DNA from: Methylocella tundrae
GTDB lineage: Bacteria > Pseudomonadota > Alphaproteobacteria > Rhizobiales > Beijerinckiaceae
Length of the DNA stretch: 64,000 bases
Reading direction: 5' to 3'
Assembly (NCBI RefSeq): GCF_901905185.1
Contig: NZ_CABFMQ020000142.1
Span: forward strand, 62,001 to 126,000
In this document: positions 34,727 to 43,422 of the stretch, piece by piece
Numbering within the stretch: position 1 is the stretch's first letter
Layout of the letters: the number at the start of each line of letters is the position of its first letter
Program-made: the position numbers and the translations under genes
The notes under the pieces: model-generated
What the model was told of the DNA's origin: nothing
What the model saw: the letters and a program-made list of their open reading frames with translations, nothing else
Database searches by the model: none

Positions 34727-35188
34727 ATGGTTAAGACGCATACGGGAACGAGTCAGCTGGGCGCCAGCGTCGCCGCGCCGGCCTCGCCCGAAGAAGCAAC
34801 GCTGGAGCGCGTCCCTAATCCGCATCGAAGCGAGCATTACCTCGCGCGCTTCACCGCGCCGGAATTTACCTCGCTCTGTCCGGTCACCGGCCAGCCGGAT
34901 TTCGCGCTTCTCGTGATTGATTACGTGCCGGACGAATGGCTCGTCGAATCAAAGTCCCTGAAGCTCTATCTGGGCTCGTTTCGAAACCACGGCGCATTTC
35001 ACGAGGACTGTACCCTGCGCATCGGCAAGGACCTCGTGGCCGTCCTTTCGCCGCGCTGGTTTAGGATTGGCGGCTACTGGTATCCGCGCGGCGGCATTCC
35101 GATCGACGTTTTCTGGTCCACGGGAGAACCGCCAGCCGGGCTTTGGCTCCCCGATCAGGGCGTCCCGCCCTATCGCGGGCGGGGTTGA
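34727..35188 (+). CDS. queF: NADPH-dependent 7-cyano-7-deazaguanine reductase (QueF, short form)
   Basis: A 153-residue preQ0 reductase that converts the nitrile of preQ0 to the amine of preQ1 in queuosine synthesis. The catalytic Cys lies in FTSLCPVTGQPDF and the family stretch ESKSLKLYLGSFRNHGAFHE includes the NADPH/Glu site. This is the single-domain (short) type. The ATG at 34727 was chosen because a GAGG lies upstream and homologues begin with a short tail before SQLG. No other que genes are nearby, which is common. Confidence 0.95.
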   Translation: MVKTHTGTSQLGASVAAPASPEEATLERVPNPHRSEHYLARFTAPEFTSLCPVTGQPDFALLVIDYVPDEWLVESKSLKLYLGSFRNHGAFHEDCTLRIGKDLVAVLSPRWFRIGGYWYPRGGIPIDVFWSTGEPPAGLWLPDQGVPPYRGRG

Positions 35189-35216
35189 TAGCGGAAGCGC
35201 CGCTGCCCCGGTTAGG

Positions 35217-36845
35217 TCAGACGAGCCGCGATTGCTCAAGCGCCGCAGCGATAAAACTCGCAAACAGCGGATGCGGGTCGAAGGGGCGCGATTTGAGTTC
35301 GGGATGAAATTGCACGCCGATGAACCAGGGGTGATCCATGAGCTCTATGGTTTCCGGCAGCAATCCGTCAGGCGAAAGCCCCGCGAAGATCAGCCCTTTT
35401 TCAGCAAGCTGGGCGCGATAAGCGGTATTGACCTCATAACGATGGCGATGGCGCTCTGAAATTTCGGTCGCGCCATAAATCCCTGCGATTTTGGAGCCGG
35501 GCGCGAGTTCCGCCCGATAGGCCCCGAGCCGCATCGTGCCGCCGAGATCGCCTTCGGCGGCGCGAATCTGCAATTCATTGCCGCGCATCCATTCTGTCAT
35601 CAGACCGACGACCGGCTCGCTGGTTGGTCCGAATTCCGTCGAATTCGCTTTTGCGACGCCGGCCAGAGAGCGGGCCGCTTCGATCACGGCCATCTGCATC
35701 CCGAAGCAAATCCCGAAATAAGGCACCTTGCGTTCGCGCGCAAAGCCAGCGGCGAGGATTTTTCCCTCCGCACCGCGATGGCCGAAGCCGCCCGGAACGA
35801 GAATGCCATGCACATGGTCAAGATAAATGGCGGGATCGTCGCTCTCGAAAATCTCTGATTCGATCCAGTCGATGCGAACGTTGATGCGGTTCGCAATGCC
35901 GCCATGCGCCAACGCCTCGATCAGTGATTTATAGGCGTCCTTGAGGCCGGTGTATTTACCGACGATGGCGATTGTGACTTCGCCCTCTGGATTGTGGATG
36001 CGCTCCATCACGGCGTTCCAGCGGCTCATGTCGGGTTTAGGCGCCGGCTCGATCCCGAACGCGGCGAGAACCTCCTGATCGAGGCCGGCGGCGTGATAGG
36101 CGCGTGGAACGTCATAGATCGAGGCGACGTCGCGCGCCTCGATGACGGCGCTTTCGCGGACGTTACAGAACAGCCCGAGCTTGCGCCGCTCCTCGCGCGG
36201 AATTTCGCGGTCGGTCCGGCAAAGCAGGATATGCGGCTGAATCCCGATCGAACGCAATTCCTTGACCGAATGCTGTGTCGGCTTGGTTTTCAGTTCGCCG
36301 GCGCTCGGGATAAACGGCAATAAAGTCAGATGAATATAGATCGCATGGGAGCGCGGCAGATCATTGCCGAGCTGGCGAATCGCCTCGAAGAACGGCAGGC
36401 CCTCGATATCGCCCACTGTGCCGCCGATTTCGACGAGCACGAAGTCGACGCCGTCATTGCCGTCGAGCACGAAGTCCTTGATCGCGTTGGTCACGTGCGG
36501 AATGACCTGCACCGTCGCGCCGAGATAGTCGCCGCGGCGCTCCTTGGCGATGATGTCCTGATAGATGCGGCCGGTCGTGATGTTGTCGTTGCGCATGGCC
36601 GGGCGCCCGGTAAAGCGCTCATAATGGCCAAGGTCGAGGTCTGTCTCCGCGCCATCGTCGGTGACGAAAACCTCGCCATGCTGGTAGGGGCTCATCGTCC
36701 CCGGGTCTATATTGAGATAGGGATCGAGCTTGCGCAGCCGGACGGTGTAGCCGCGCGCCTGAAGCAAGGCGCCAAGCGCCGCAGACGCCAGTCCCTTGCC
36801 AAGCGATGAAACCACGCCGCCGGTGATGAAAATGTACCGCGCCAT
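35217..36845 (-). CDS. pyrG: CTP synthase
   Basis: A 542-residue enzyme that aminates UTP to CTP. The N-terminal synthase domain begins with FITGGVVSSLGKG (ATP/UTP loop), and the C-terminal class I glutamine amidotransferase domain carries the catalytic Cys in PYFGICFGMQ and the His/Glu pair in GVQFHPE. It follows secG on the same strand after 175 bases, the usual tpiA-secG-pyrG order, but kdsA, frequently next, is missing. Confidence 0.98.
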   Translation of the reverse strand: MARYIFITGGVVSSLGKGLASAALGALLQARGYTVRLRKLDPYLNIDPGTMSPYQHGEVFVTDDGAETDLDLGHYERFTGRPAMRNDNITTGRIYQDIIAKERRGDYLGATVQVIPHVTNAIKDFVLDGNDGVDFVLVEIGGTVGDIEGLPFFEAIRQLGNDLPRSHAIYIHLTLLPFIPSAGELKTKPTQHSVKELRSIGIQPHILLCRTDREIPREERRKLGLFCNVRESAVIEARDVASIYDVPRAYHAAGLDQEVLAAFGIEPAPKPDMSRWNAVMERIHNPEGEVTIAIVGKYTGLKDAYKSLIEALAHGGIANRINVRIDWIESEIFESDDPAIYLDHVHGILVPGGFGHRGAEGKILAAGFARERKVPYFGICFGMQMAVIEAARSLAGVAKANSTEFGPTSEPVVGLMTEWMRGNELQIRAAEGDLGGTMRLGAYRAELAPGSKIAGIYGATEISERHRHRYEVNTAYRAQLAEKGLIFAGLSPDGLLPETIELMDHPWFIGVQFHPELKSRPFDPHPLFASFIAAALEQSRLV

Positions 36846-36963
36846 GGGCTTTGAGCTTTATCCGAGTTTGATCGGGAGGGGAAGCCGATTCGAGCGGTCC
36901 CCCGGTTCATCCACAAGTCAGCGGCATGGCAGCCGCCGCTCGCAGTCGATTGGGGCCTGCGCG

Positions 36964-36977
36964 CTGACCCCGGTCAG
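36964..36977. repeat. 14-bp palindrome upstream of pyrG
   Basis: CTGACC and GGTCAG face each other with only two C residues between them. It lies in the secG-pyrG gap, about 120 bases before the pyrG start, so it could be a protein-binding site; the arms sit too close together for a good terminator. Confidence 0.3.
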
Positions 36978-37020
36978 AATCTATTTGGCAGGCGTCTGAG
37001 CTTCGTCCAGCTCTGCGCCG

Positions 37021-37425
37021 TCAATTCGGCGGGGCGAGCGGACTTGCCGGCTGAGCCGGCGGCGGGGAGGACTGGCGCTGATCCTCGATCTGCTTCAATT
37101 GATCAAGCAAACCGCCGCCGGGGCTGGCGGGCTGGCCGGGAGGCGCGTTCGCGGCCGGCTTCGTCGCTGGCGCGACATGCTGGATAATAGATGAAGGCGC
37201 CTGGTTGACCCTTGCGAGAATGGTCAAGCCCAGGCTGGTGGCGAAGAAGAGAGCGGCCAAAATCGCTGTCGCGCGAGTGAGCACGTTCGCCTGTCCACGG
37301 CCGGTCATGAAACCGCCGCCGCCGCCGACGCCAAGAGCGCCCCCTTCCGAGCGCTGCAACAGCACGGTCACGACAAGCGCAACGACGATCATAAGGTGGA
37401 CGACGATCAACACCGACTGCATCAA
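37021..37425 (-). CDS. secG: Preprotein translocase subunit SecG
   Basis: A 134-residue inner-membrane component of the Sec translocon. Two hydrophobic segments (about residues 2-22 and 55-77) flank the conserved LLQRSEGGALGVGGGGG stretch typical of SecG, followed by a Pro/Ala/Gln-rich cytoplasmic tail of about 50 residues that is longer than in E. coli but common in alphaproteobacteria. It lies downstream of tpiA, with pyrG next. Confidence 0.95.
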   Translation of the reverse strand: MMQSVLIVVHLMIVVALVVTVLLQRSEGGALGVGGGGGFMTGRGQANVLTRATAILAALFFATSLGLTILARVNQAPSSIIQHVAPATKPAANAPPGQPASPGGGLLDQLKQIEDQRQSSPPPAQPASPLAPPN

Positions 37426-37442
37426 AAATCTCTTCTCTACCC

Positions 37443-37461
37443 GCGTCGCGAGTCGCGACGC
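37443..37461. repeat. 19-bp perfect palindrome in the secG upstream region
   Basis: GCGTCGCGA and TCGCGACGC are perfect mirror complements around a single G, 18 bases before the secG start codon, in the 5' untranslated region. It may bind a regulator or form an RNA structure near the ribosome-binding site. Confidence 0.35.
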
Positions 37462-37620
37462 CTCGCATTGCGGCTTTAATTAAGGGTCTTTGCGGCGCGC
37501 TTCCAGAGCGGGCCTCCAGTTTCGAGGCGCATGGCTAGGTTCGCACCCGGCGAAGCCGCCCTCATGGACGATGCGCCACGACGGGTTCTTATACCGCCTC
37601 GAGCCGCGAGGGCTAGTGAA

Positions 37621-37650
37621 TAAAAGCGGGCGATGACGCTTTTTGCCCGC
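37621..37650 (-). terminator. Probable intrinsic terminator after tpiA
   Basis: On the minus strand GCGGGC (37650-37645) pairs with GCCCGC (37631-37626) across a 13-base loop, followed by TTTTA. It starts just two bases after the tpiA stop codon, so tpiA and secG are probably separate transcripts. Confidence 0.6.
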
Positions 37651-37652
37651 CC

Positions 37653-38438
37653 TTATCTGACGAAATCGCGATAAACGCCGGCGATCGCCATGAAATCGCG
37701 GGCCGTCAGGCTCGCGCCGCCAACGAGGGCGCCGTCGACATCCTCGACTCCCAGGAGATCCGCCGCGTTGCCCGGCTTTACCGATCCGCCGTAAAGGAGG
37801 CGAATCCTGTCGCCGATGCCCGGCAAATCGACGTCAATCCGTTCACGGATGAATCGGTGCATCGCGGCGATGTCCTGCAAAGTCGGCGTCAGGCCGGTGC
37901 CGATCGCCCAGACCGGTTCGTAAGCGATGACGAGGCTTTCCGGCGTGGATTTCTTCGGGATCGAGCCGGTGAGCTGCGAGCCGACGACCGGCAAGGCCTC
38001 GCCGGCCTCTCTTTCGGCCCGTGTTTCGCCAACGCAGACAATCGCCGTCAATCCGGCCCGCAGAGCAGCGCTGGCTTTTTCGCGGACGCTTTCATTGCCC
38101 TCGTTGTGGCCCGAACGCCGCTCGGAATGGCCGAGAATGACATAAGAAGCGCCCGCATCTTTCAGCATTTCGGCGGAGATGTCGCCCGTGAAGGCGCCGC
38201 TCGGCTCGTCGTGACAATGCTGGCCGCCAAGTCCGACGCCGGCGCTGCGGCAGGCCGGCGCCGCGGAGATCAGCAAAGTCGCCGGCAGGCAGATCACGAC
38301 TTCCGCCTGCCCCGCTTCGCCGGCGGCTGTCGCCGCGCAGATCTTTTCCGCTTCGACGAGATCCTTGCGAAGCCCATGCATCTTCCAGTTTCCGGCGACG
38401 AGGGGTCGCCGGGGAAGCTGCGATTGTCTATATACCAT
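37653..38438 (-). CDS. tpiA: Triosephosphate isomerase
   Basis: A 261-residue TIM-barrel enzyme interconverting dihydroxyacetone phosphate and glyceraldehyde 3-phosphate. The catalytic residues are visible in order: Lys in AGNWKMH, His in VILGHSERR, Glu in AYEPVWAIGTG, and the phosphate-binding GGSVKPGN. Two consecutive ATG codons (38441 and 38438) are possible starts; 38438 was chosen because it lies seven bases from a GGAAG ribosome-binding site. It is divergent from ppiD with 144 bases between them. Confidence 0.97.
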   Translation of the reverse strand: MVYRQSQLPRRPLVAGNWKMHGLRKDLVEAEKICAATAAGEAGQAEVVICLPATLLISAAPACRSAGVGLGGQHCHDEPSGAFTGDISAEMLKDAGASYVILGHSERRSGHNEGNESVREKASAALRAGLTAIVCVGETRAEREAGEALPVVGSQLTGSIPKKSTPESLVIAYEPVWAIGTGLTPTLQDIAAMHRFIRERIDVDLPGIGDRIRLLYGGSVKPGNAADLLGVEDVDGALVGGASLTARDFMAIAGVYRDFVR

Positions 38439-38582
38439 CATAAAACTTCCGCCTTTGAGGCTGGACATGCGCCGCGGACGCGTTGCAAGCGCCGGCGCAC
38501 CTTCTTATAGTCCCGACCAAATTTGTAAACGTCCGGCCCAAGCTTGGCCTCAACTCTCGTGATAAAGAAAGATCAGTAAGAC

Positions 38583-40493
38583 ATGCTGGAAGCCATGCGC
38601 GCCGCAACACAGGGCTGGATCGGCCGCATCATCATGGCGATCGTGATGGGTTTTATCATTCTCAGCTTCGCAATCTGGGGCATCGGCGACATTTTCCGCG
38701 GCTTCGGCGCCAATAAGTTGGCTGAGGTTGGCGGCGAAGAGATCACAACCGACGCCTTTCGCAATGCCTATCAGACGGAACTGCAACGCGTTCAGCGCCA
38801 GGCCAGACGGGCCATCACCAATGAAGAGGCGAAGCGCTTCGGCCTTGATCGTCAGGTGTTGTCGCGTCTCCTCAGCGAAGCGGCGCTGAACCAGGAGACG
38901 CATGCGCTGGGACTCGCCATGAGCGATTCCGAAATCGCCAAAGCGATCGCCAATGATCCGTCTTTCAAAGGCCCCGACGGGCAATTCGACCACGCGCGCT
39001 TCGATGAGCTTTTGCGCGACAACGGCCTCAACGAAAAGGCTTTCGTGCGGGATCAACGCGGCTTTTACCTGCGCCATGAGCTCGTCGACCCGCTGACCGC
39101 CGGATTGCAGCTGCCGAAGGCCATGCTGGAAGCGATCCATCGCTTTCAGGCGGAAACCCGCAGCGTGGATTTTGTCATTCTTCCGGCCTCCAGCGCGGGT
39201 CCGGTCGCATCGCCGTCGGAAGACGAGCTGCGCAAATATTTCGAAGATCGCAAGCTTGGTTATTCTTCCCCCGAATATCGCAGCCTCGTGACATTGACGC
39301 TGACGCCGGAGTCCATTGCCAAACCTCAGAACGTCTCCGACGCCGACGCCCAAAAGCGATACGACGAAACCAAGGGCGACAAGTTCGGCTCGCCCGAAAA
39401 ACGCGCCATCGAGCAGATCATTTTTCCCGACGACGCCGCGGCCAAAGCGGCGCGAGACAAGCTCGACGCGGGCGCGAGCTTCGACGATATTGTCAAGGAT
39501 CTGGGATTGACGCTGAAAGATGTCTCTCTCGGCCTGGTGACGCGCGCGCAGTTGATCGACAAGGACGCCGCCGACATCGCCTTTGCGCTGCCGGAGGGCG
39601 CCGTCAGCGCTCCGGTGAAGACGCGTTTTGGCGCCGCTCTTATCCGCGTCACGAAGATCGAGCCCTCGAGCGTCAAGCCCTTCGCGGAGGTGGCGGACGA
39701 GATCAAACGCGATATCGCCATCGAGCGCGCGCGCGCCGAGATCGGCCGGCTGCATGACGCGATCGAGGATCAGCGCGCCTCGGGCAAATCGCTCGTCGAG
39801 GCTGCGAAAAGCGCCGGCCTCGAGGCGCGCACGATCGCCGCCGTCGACGCCGCCGGGAAGGACCCGAGCGGCGCGCCGGTCGCCGGCCTGACCAATGGGC
39901 CGGCTTTGCTCAAGGCTGCCTTTGTTTCCGATGTCGGCGTCGACAATGACACGCTGACGCTGCCGCAGGGCGGTTACCAATGGTTTGAGGTCGCCAAGAT
40001 CGATAAGGCGCGGCAAAAGACTTTCGAGGAAGCGCGGCCCGAGGTCGAAAAGGCGTGGCGAGACGATGAGACGGCGAAGCTTTTGTCGGCGAAGACCGTC
40101 GACATGAGCAAGCGCCTGGAGGTTGGCGAACCGCTCGCTTCGGTCGCCGCCTCGGAAGGCAATCTCGAAGTCAAGCACGCCAATGACGTCAAACGCAGCG
40201 GCGGCAAGGATCTGCCGGCGAACGCCGTCGCCCAGATGTTCAATGTCGGCGTCGGGGGCGTCGGCTCCGCGCGCCTTGATGATGGCGGCCGGCTCGTCTT
40301 CAGGGTCCTCGACGCCGTCGTCCCTCCGATCGACTTCGCGGACCCCGCGCTCGTCGCCATTGGCGGTGAAGTGAAGAAGACCTATTCCGACGATCTTCTG
40401 GCGCAATATCTGGGGGCGCTGCAGAATGAATTCGGCGTCAAGGTCAATATGCGGGCCCTCGCGGCGGCGACCGGCGCGGCCGATGCTTACTGA
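38583..40493 (+). CDS. ppiD: Periplasmic folding chaperone PpiD-like (SurA_N/parvulin)
   Basis: A 636-residue inner-membrane-anchored periplasmic protein. A cytoplasmic start with one membrane segment (about 13-36) leads to a SurA N-type chaperone domain (40-200), followed by a parvulin-like PPIase region near 255-360 (AIEQIIFPDD, KLDAGASFDDIVKDLG) and a second alpha-helical part. It assists outer-membrane and secreted protein folding. The parvulin active-site residues are poorly conserved, so it may act mainly as a chaperone. It is followed at once by trpE, eight bases from its stop. Confidence 0.9.
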   Translation: MLEAMRAATQGWIGRIIMAIVMGFIILSFAIWGIGDIFRGFGANKLAEVGGEEITTDAFRNAYQTELQRVQRQARRAITNEEAKRFGLDRQVLSRLLSEAALNQETHALGLAMSDSEIAKAIANDPSFKGPDGQFDHARFDELLRDNGLNEKAFVRDQRGFYLRHELVDPLTAGLQLPKAMLEAIHRFQAETRSVDFVILPASSAGPVASPSEDELRKYFEDRKLGYSSPEYRSLVTLTLTPESIAKPQNVSDADAQKRYDETKGDKFGSPEKRAIEQIIFPDDAAAKAARDKLDAGASFDDIVKDLGLTLKDVSLGLVTRAQLIDKDAADIAFALPEGAVSAPVKTRFGAALIRVTKIEPSSVKPFAEVADEIKRDIAIERARAEIGRLHDAIEDQRASGKSLVEAAKSAGLEARTIAAVDAAGKDPSGAPVAGLTNGPALLKAAFVSDVGVDNDTLTLPQGGYQWFEVAKIDKARQKTFEEARPEVEKAWRDDETAKLLSAKTVDMSKRLEVGEPLASVAASEGNLEVKHANDVKRSGGKDLPANAVAQMFNVGVGGVGSARLDDGGRLVFRVLDAVVPPIDFADPALVAIGGEVKKTYSDDLLAQYLGALQNEFGVKVNMRALAAATGAADAY

Positions 40494-40500
40494 GGCCGAT

Positions 40501-42021
40501 ATGATGACCGATGAGACGCATGCGGCCTTCGCCGCAAGCTATGCGGCTGGCAGGCCTTCTCTCGTGTCAGCACGTCTCATCGCCGACCTCGAGACGCCGG
40601 TTTCGGCCTTCCTGAAGCTGTCGGCTGGACGCGACGGGCGCATCTTTCTCCTGGAGTCGGTCGAGGGAGGCGCGGCGCGCGGCCGTTATTCAATGATCGG
40701 GCTTGACCCCGACATCGTCTGGCGCACGGTCGGCGACAAAGCAGAAATCAACCGGCGCGCCCTCTCGCATCCGGACGCGTTTTCGCCATGCGCCGCGCCG
40801 CCGCTTGAATCGCTGCGCGAACTCATCGCCGAATCACAGATCGAAGCCTCCGAGGATTTGCCACCGATGGCGGCCGGGGTATTCGGCTACCTTGGCTATG
40901 ATATGGCGCGGCAAATGGAGAAGCTTGACGCCGCCAAGCCGGATCCGATCGGCGTTCCGGACGCGATGATGCTGCGCCCGACGATCATGGTCGTGTTCGA
41001 CGCCGTGCGGGAGGAGATTTTTGTGGTGACGCCGCTGCGTCCCGTTTCCGGACAATCCTTTCGCGCGGCCTATGAGCGCGCGCTGGAGCGCATCGACGCT
41101 GTGACGGTTACGCTGGAAGGCCCTCTTCAGCATGAGGCGATCGCCGCGGACCCTGCGCTCTCGACGACGGCGCCGCGCTCCAATACGGATAAGCAGCGCT
41201 TCCATGAGATGGTGGAACGCGCCAAGGACTATGTCCGCGCCGGCGACATTTTTCAGGTCGTGCTGTCGCAGCGCTTTTCGGCGCCTTTCGCCTTGCCCGC
41301 ATTCGCGCTCTATCGCGCCTTGCGCCGCGTCAATCCGTCTCCCTTCCTGTGCTATCTCGATTTCGGGCCCTTCCAGATTGTCTGCTCCAGCCCCGAGATC
41401 TTGGTTCGCCTGCGCGATGGCAAGGTGACGATCCGTCCCATCGCGGGCACCCGCTGGCGCGGCAAGACCAAAGCCGAGGATGACGCTCTGGCGCAGGACC
41501 TCCTCGCCGACGAAAAAGAATGCGCGGAGCACCTGATGCTGCTCGATCTGGGCCGCAACGATGTCGGACGCGTCTCCGAAATCGGCTCTGTCCGCGTGAC
41601 CGATAAATTCGTCATCGAGCGCTACAGTCACGTTATGCATATCGTTTCCAATGTCGAGGGCAGGCTCAGCGCCGCCCATGACGCCATTGACGCGCTTTGC
41701 GCCGGGTTTCCCGCCGGCACCGTCTCTGGCGCTCCGAAAGTGCGGGCGATGGAGATCATCGACGAACTCGAGGCTGACAAGCGCGGCATTTATGGCGGAT
41801 GCATCGGCTATTTCGGCGCTTCGGGCGAGATGGACACCTGCATCATCCTGCGCACCTCGATCGTCAAGGACGGCATGATGCATGTGCAGTCCGGCGCGGG
41901 CGTCGTCTATGACAGCGATCCCGCCTATGAACAGCGCGAATGTGTAAACAAAGCCCAGGCGCTGTTTCGCGCCGCCGAAGAGGCGGTGCGTTTTGCGGCG
42001 CAGGCCAGGCGCGGGCAGTAA
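40501..42021 (+). CDS. trpE: Anthranilate synthase component I
   Basis: A 506-residue chorismate-using enzyme; with TrpG it makes anthranilate, the first committed step of tryptophan synthesis. The C-terminal chorismate-binding domain is clear (VLSQRFSAPF, IRPIAGTRWRG, FPAGTVSGAPKVRAMEII, YGGCIGYFG). Two in-frame starts at 40501 and 40504 lie 5 and 8 bases after GAGG; a further start at 40483 overlaps ppiD. Unlike the fused trpE(G) of some rhizobia, TrpE is separate here, and there is no leader-peptide gap before it. Confidence 0.96.
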   Translation: MMTDETHAAFAASYAAGRPSLVSARLIADLETPVSAFLKLSAGRDGRIFLLESVEGGAARGRYSMIGLDPDIVWRTVGDKAEINRRALSHPDAFSPCAAPPLESLRELIAESQIEASEDLPPMAAGVFGYLGYDMARQMEKLDAAKPDPIGVPDAMMLRPTIMVVFDAVREEIFVVTPLRPVSGQSFRAAYERALERIDAVTVTLEGPLQHEAIAADPALSTTAPRSNTDKQRFHEMVERAKDYVRAGDIFQVVLSQRFSAPFALPAFALYRALRRVNPSPFLCYLDFGPFQIVCSSPEILVRLRDGKVTIRPIAGTRWRGKTKAEDDALAQDLLADEKECAEHLMLLDLGRNDVGRVSEIGSVRVTDKFVIERYSHVMHIVSNVEGRLSAAHDAIDALCAGFPAGTVSGAPKVRAMEIIDELEADKRGIYGGCIGYFGASGEMDTCIILRTSIVKDGMMHVQSGAGVVYDSDPAYEQRECVNKAQALFRAAEEAVRFAAQARRGQ

Positions 42022-42065
42022 AAAGGCGAACGCGCAGTCGCTTCGGAATCGAAAGGATCTGCGAC

Positions 42066-42689
42066 ATGCATGTGCTCCATGTGGAAGGATCGCCGCGCAA
42101 GCAGCGATCCGCCTCGCTCGATGTCGCGCGCAGTTTCATCAGTTCCTGGCAAACCCGTTATCCCTCAGGGACGATCGATACGCTCGATGTCTGGAACATG
42201 GCCTTGCCGCCCTTCGACGGAGCGGCGCTCGACGCCAAATACGCAGGGCTCGCGGGTCAAGCGAGGACTGTGGAACAGGAAACAGTCTGGAACGAGATCA
42301 GAGCCCTTGCTGAACGCTTTCACCGCGCCGATCTGATCCTGTTCAGCGCGCCGATGTGGAATTTCGGCATTCCATACCGGCTGAAACATCTCATCGACGC
42401 AGTGTCGCAAAAGGACCTCCTGTTCACCTTCGATGAACGCGGCCTCCTTGGCCTCCTTGGCGGCCGCACGGTTGTAATCGTGGCGGCGCGCGGCGTGGCC
42501 CTGGGCGAAGATTTTCCTGAAAAAGATTTTGACTTCCAGACCGCTTATTTGCGCATGTGGAGCCGCATGGTTGGCGTCACCGATGTTCGCACCGTGACGG
42601 TCGAGAAGACCCTTTTCGGACCCGAGGCGGACGAAGCCTCGAGATCGAAGGCCAAGGCCGAGGCCGCGGCGCTTGCCGGCGTCGTCTGA
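42066..42689 (+). CDS. FMN-dependent NAD(P)H:quinone reductase, azoreductase-like
   Basis: A 207-residue flavodoxin-fold enzyme. The front phosphate loop (EGSPRKQRSASLDVA), the APMWNFGIPYRLKHLIDAV stretch and the GLLGGRTVVIVAARG segment match AzoR/FMN-dependent NADH azoreductases, which reduce quinones and azo dyes using NAD(P)H. Start: the ATG at 42066 opens the first beta-strand. It stands between trpE and trpG on the same strand, an unusual insertion into an otherwise continuous tryptophan operon. The relation to tryptophan synthesis is not obvious; quinone detoxification is a possible role. Confidence 0.88.
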   Translation: MHVLHVEGSPRKQRSASLDVARSFISSWQTRYPSGTIDTLDVWNMALPPFDGAALDAKYAGLAGQARTVEQETVWNEIRALAERFHRADLILFSAPMWNFGIPYRLKHLIDAVSQKDLLFTFDERGLLGLLGGRTVVIVAARGVALGEDFPEKDFDFQTAYLRMWSRMVGVTDVRTVTVEKTLFGPEADEASRSKAKAEAAALAGVV

Positions 42690-42794
42690 GGCAAAAACTC
42701 CGCGGCCGCCCGCAACAAACGGCTCCTCCTCCGGCGGCGGCGGCGATCGTTCTTGACCTCGGCGCGCCCGCGGCTCAAAAGAGCGGCTTCCGAC

Positions 42795-43418
42795 ATGGAA
42801 AGCGCGCCTGTGACCGCCATAACGCTCATCGATAATTACGACAGTTTCACCTGGAATCTGGTGCATTGCCTTGGCTCGCTCGGGGCGGATGTGAGCGTTT
42901 ACCGGAATGACAAAGTCAGCGTCGAAGAGGTGATCGAGGCCGCTCCCGACGGCATCGTGATCTCGCCTGGCCCTTGCGGGCCGGCGGAAGCCGGAATCTG
43001 CCTCGATCTGATCAAGGCCGCCGCGCCCTCGATCCCGATTTTCGGCGTCTGCCTCGGCCATCAGGCGCTCGGCGAGGCCTATGGCGGCGAAGTCGTGCGA
43101 GCGCCTTTGCCGGTGCATGGCAAGATCGCGTCCATTCAGCATCAGGGCGAAACGCTTTTTCATGGTATCAATGGGGCGTTTCGCGCGGTGCGCTACCATT
43201 CGCTGGTGGTGCGCGCGGAGACGATGCCGGACGACCTCAAGATTACGGCCGAGACTGACGGGCTGGTGATGGGACTTTCGCACCGGCGCTTCCCGGCGCA
43301 TGGCGTGCAGTTTCATCCCGAAAGCATCGCGTCGGAATACGGGCTGCGTATTTTCGAGAATTTTCTTGCGCTCGCGGCGCGTTGGAATAAGGCGCGCGCA
43401 GCCACGATCGAGGACTAG
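42795..43418 (+). CDS. trpG: Anthranilate synthase component II (glutamine amidotransferase)
   Basis: A 207-residue class I glutamine amidotransferase giving ammonia to TrpE. It has the family start LIDNYDSFTWNLV, the oxyanion region SPGPCGPAEAG, the catalytic Cys in FGVCLGHQALGEAYGG and the His/Glu in GVQFHPES. Some relatives use the same type of subunit for p-aminobenzoate, but the neighbouring trpDC and trpE favour the tryptophan role. The ATG at 42795 was chosen over an in-frame start at 42753 because conserved residues begin shortly after it. Confidence 0.95.
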   Translation: MESAPVTAITLIDNYDSFTWNLVHCLGSLGADVSVYRNDKVSVEEVIEAAPDGIVISPGPCGPAEAGICLDLIKAAAPSIPIFGVCLGHQALGEAYGGEVVRAPLPVHGKIASIQHQGETLFHGINGAFRAVRYHSLVVRAETMPDDLKITAETDGLVMGLSHRRFPAHGVQFHPESIASEYGLRIFENFLALAARWNKARAATIED

Positions 43419-43422
43419 GACG

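Noticed and set aside
38550..40406. A 618-codon open frame antisense to ppiD
   Set aside because: It mirrors codon positions of ppiD, has no family pattern and exists because stop codons are rare in GC-rich antisense frames.
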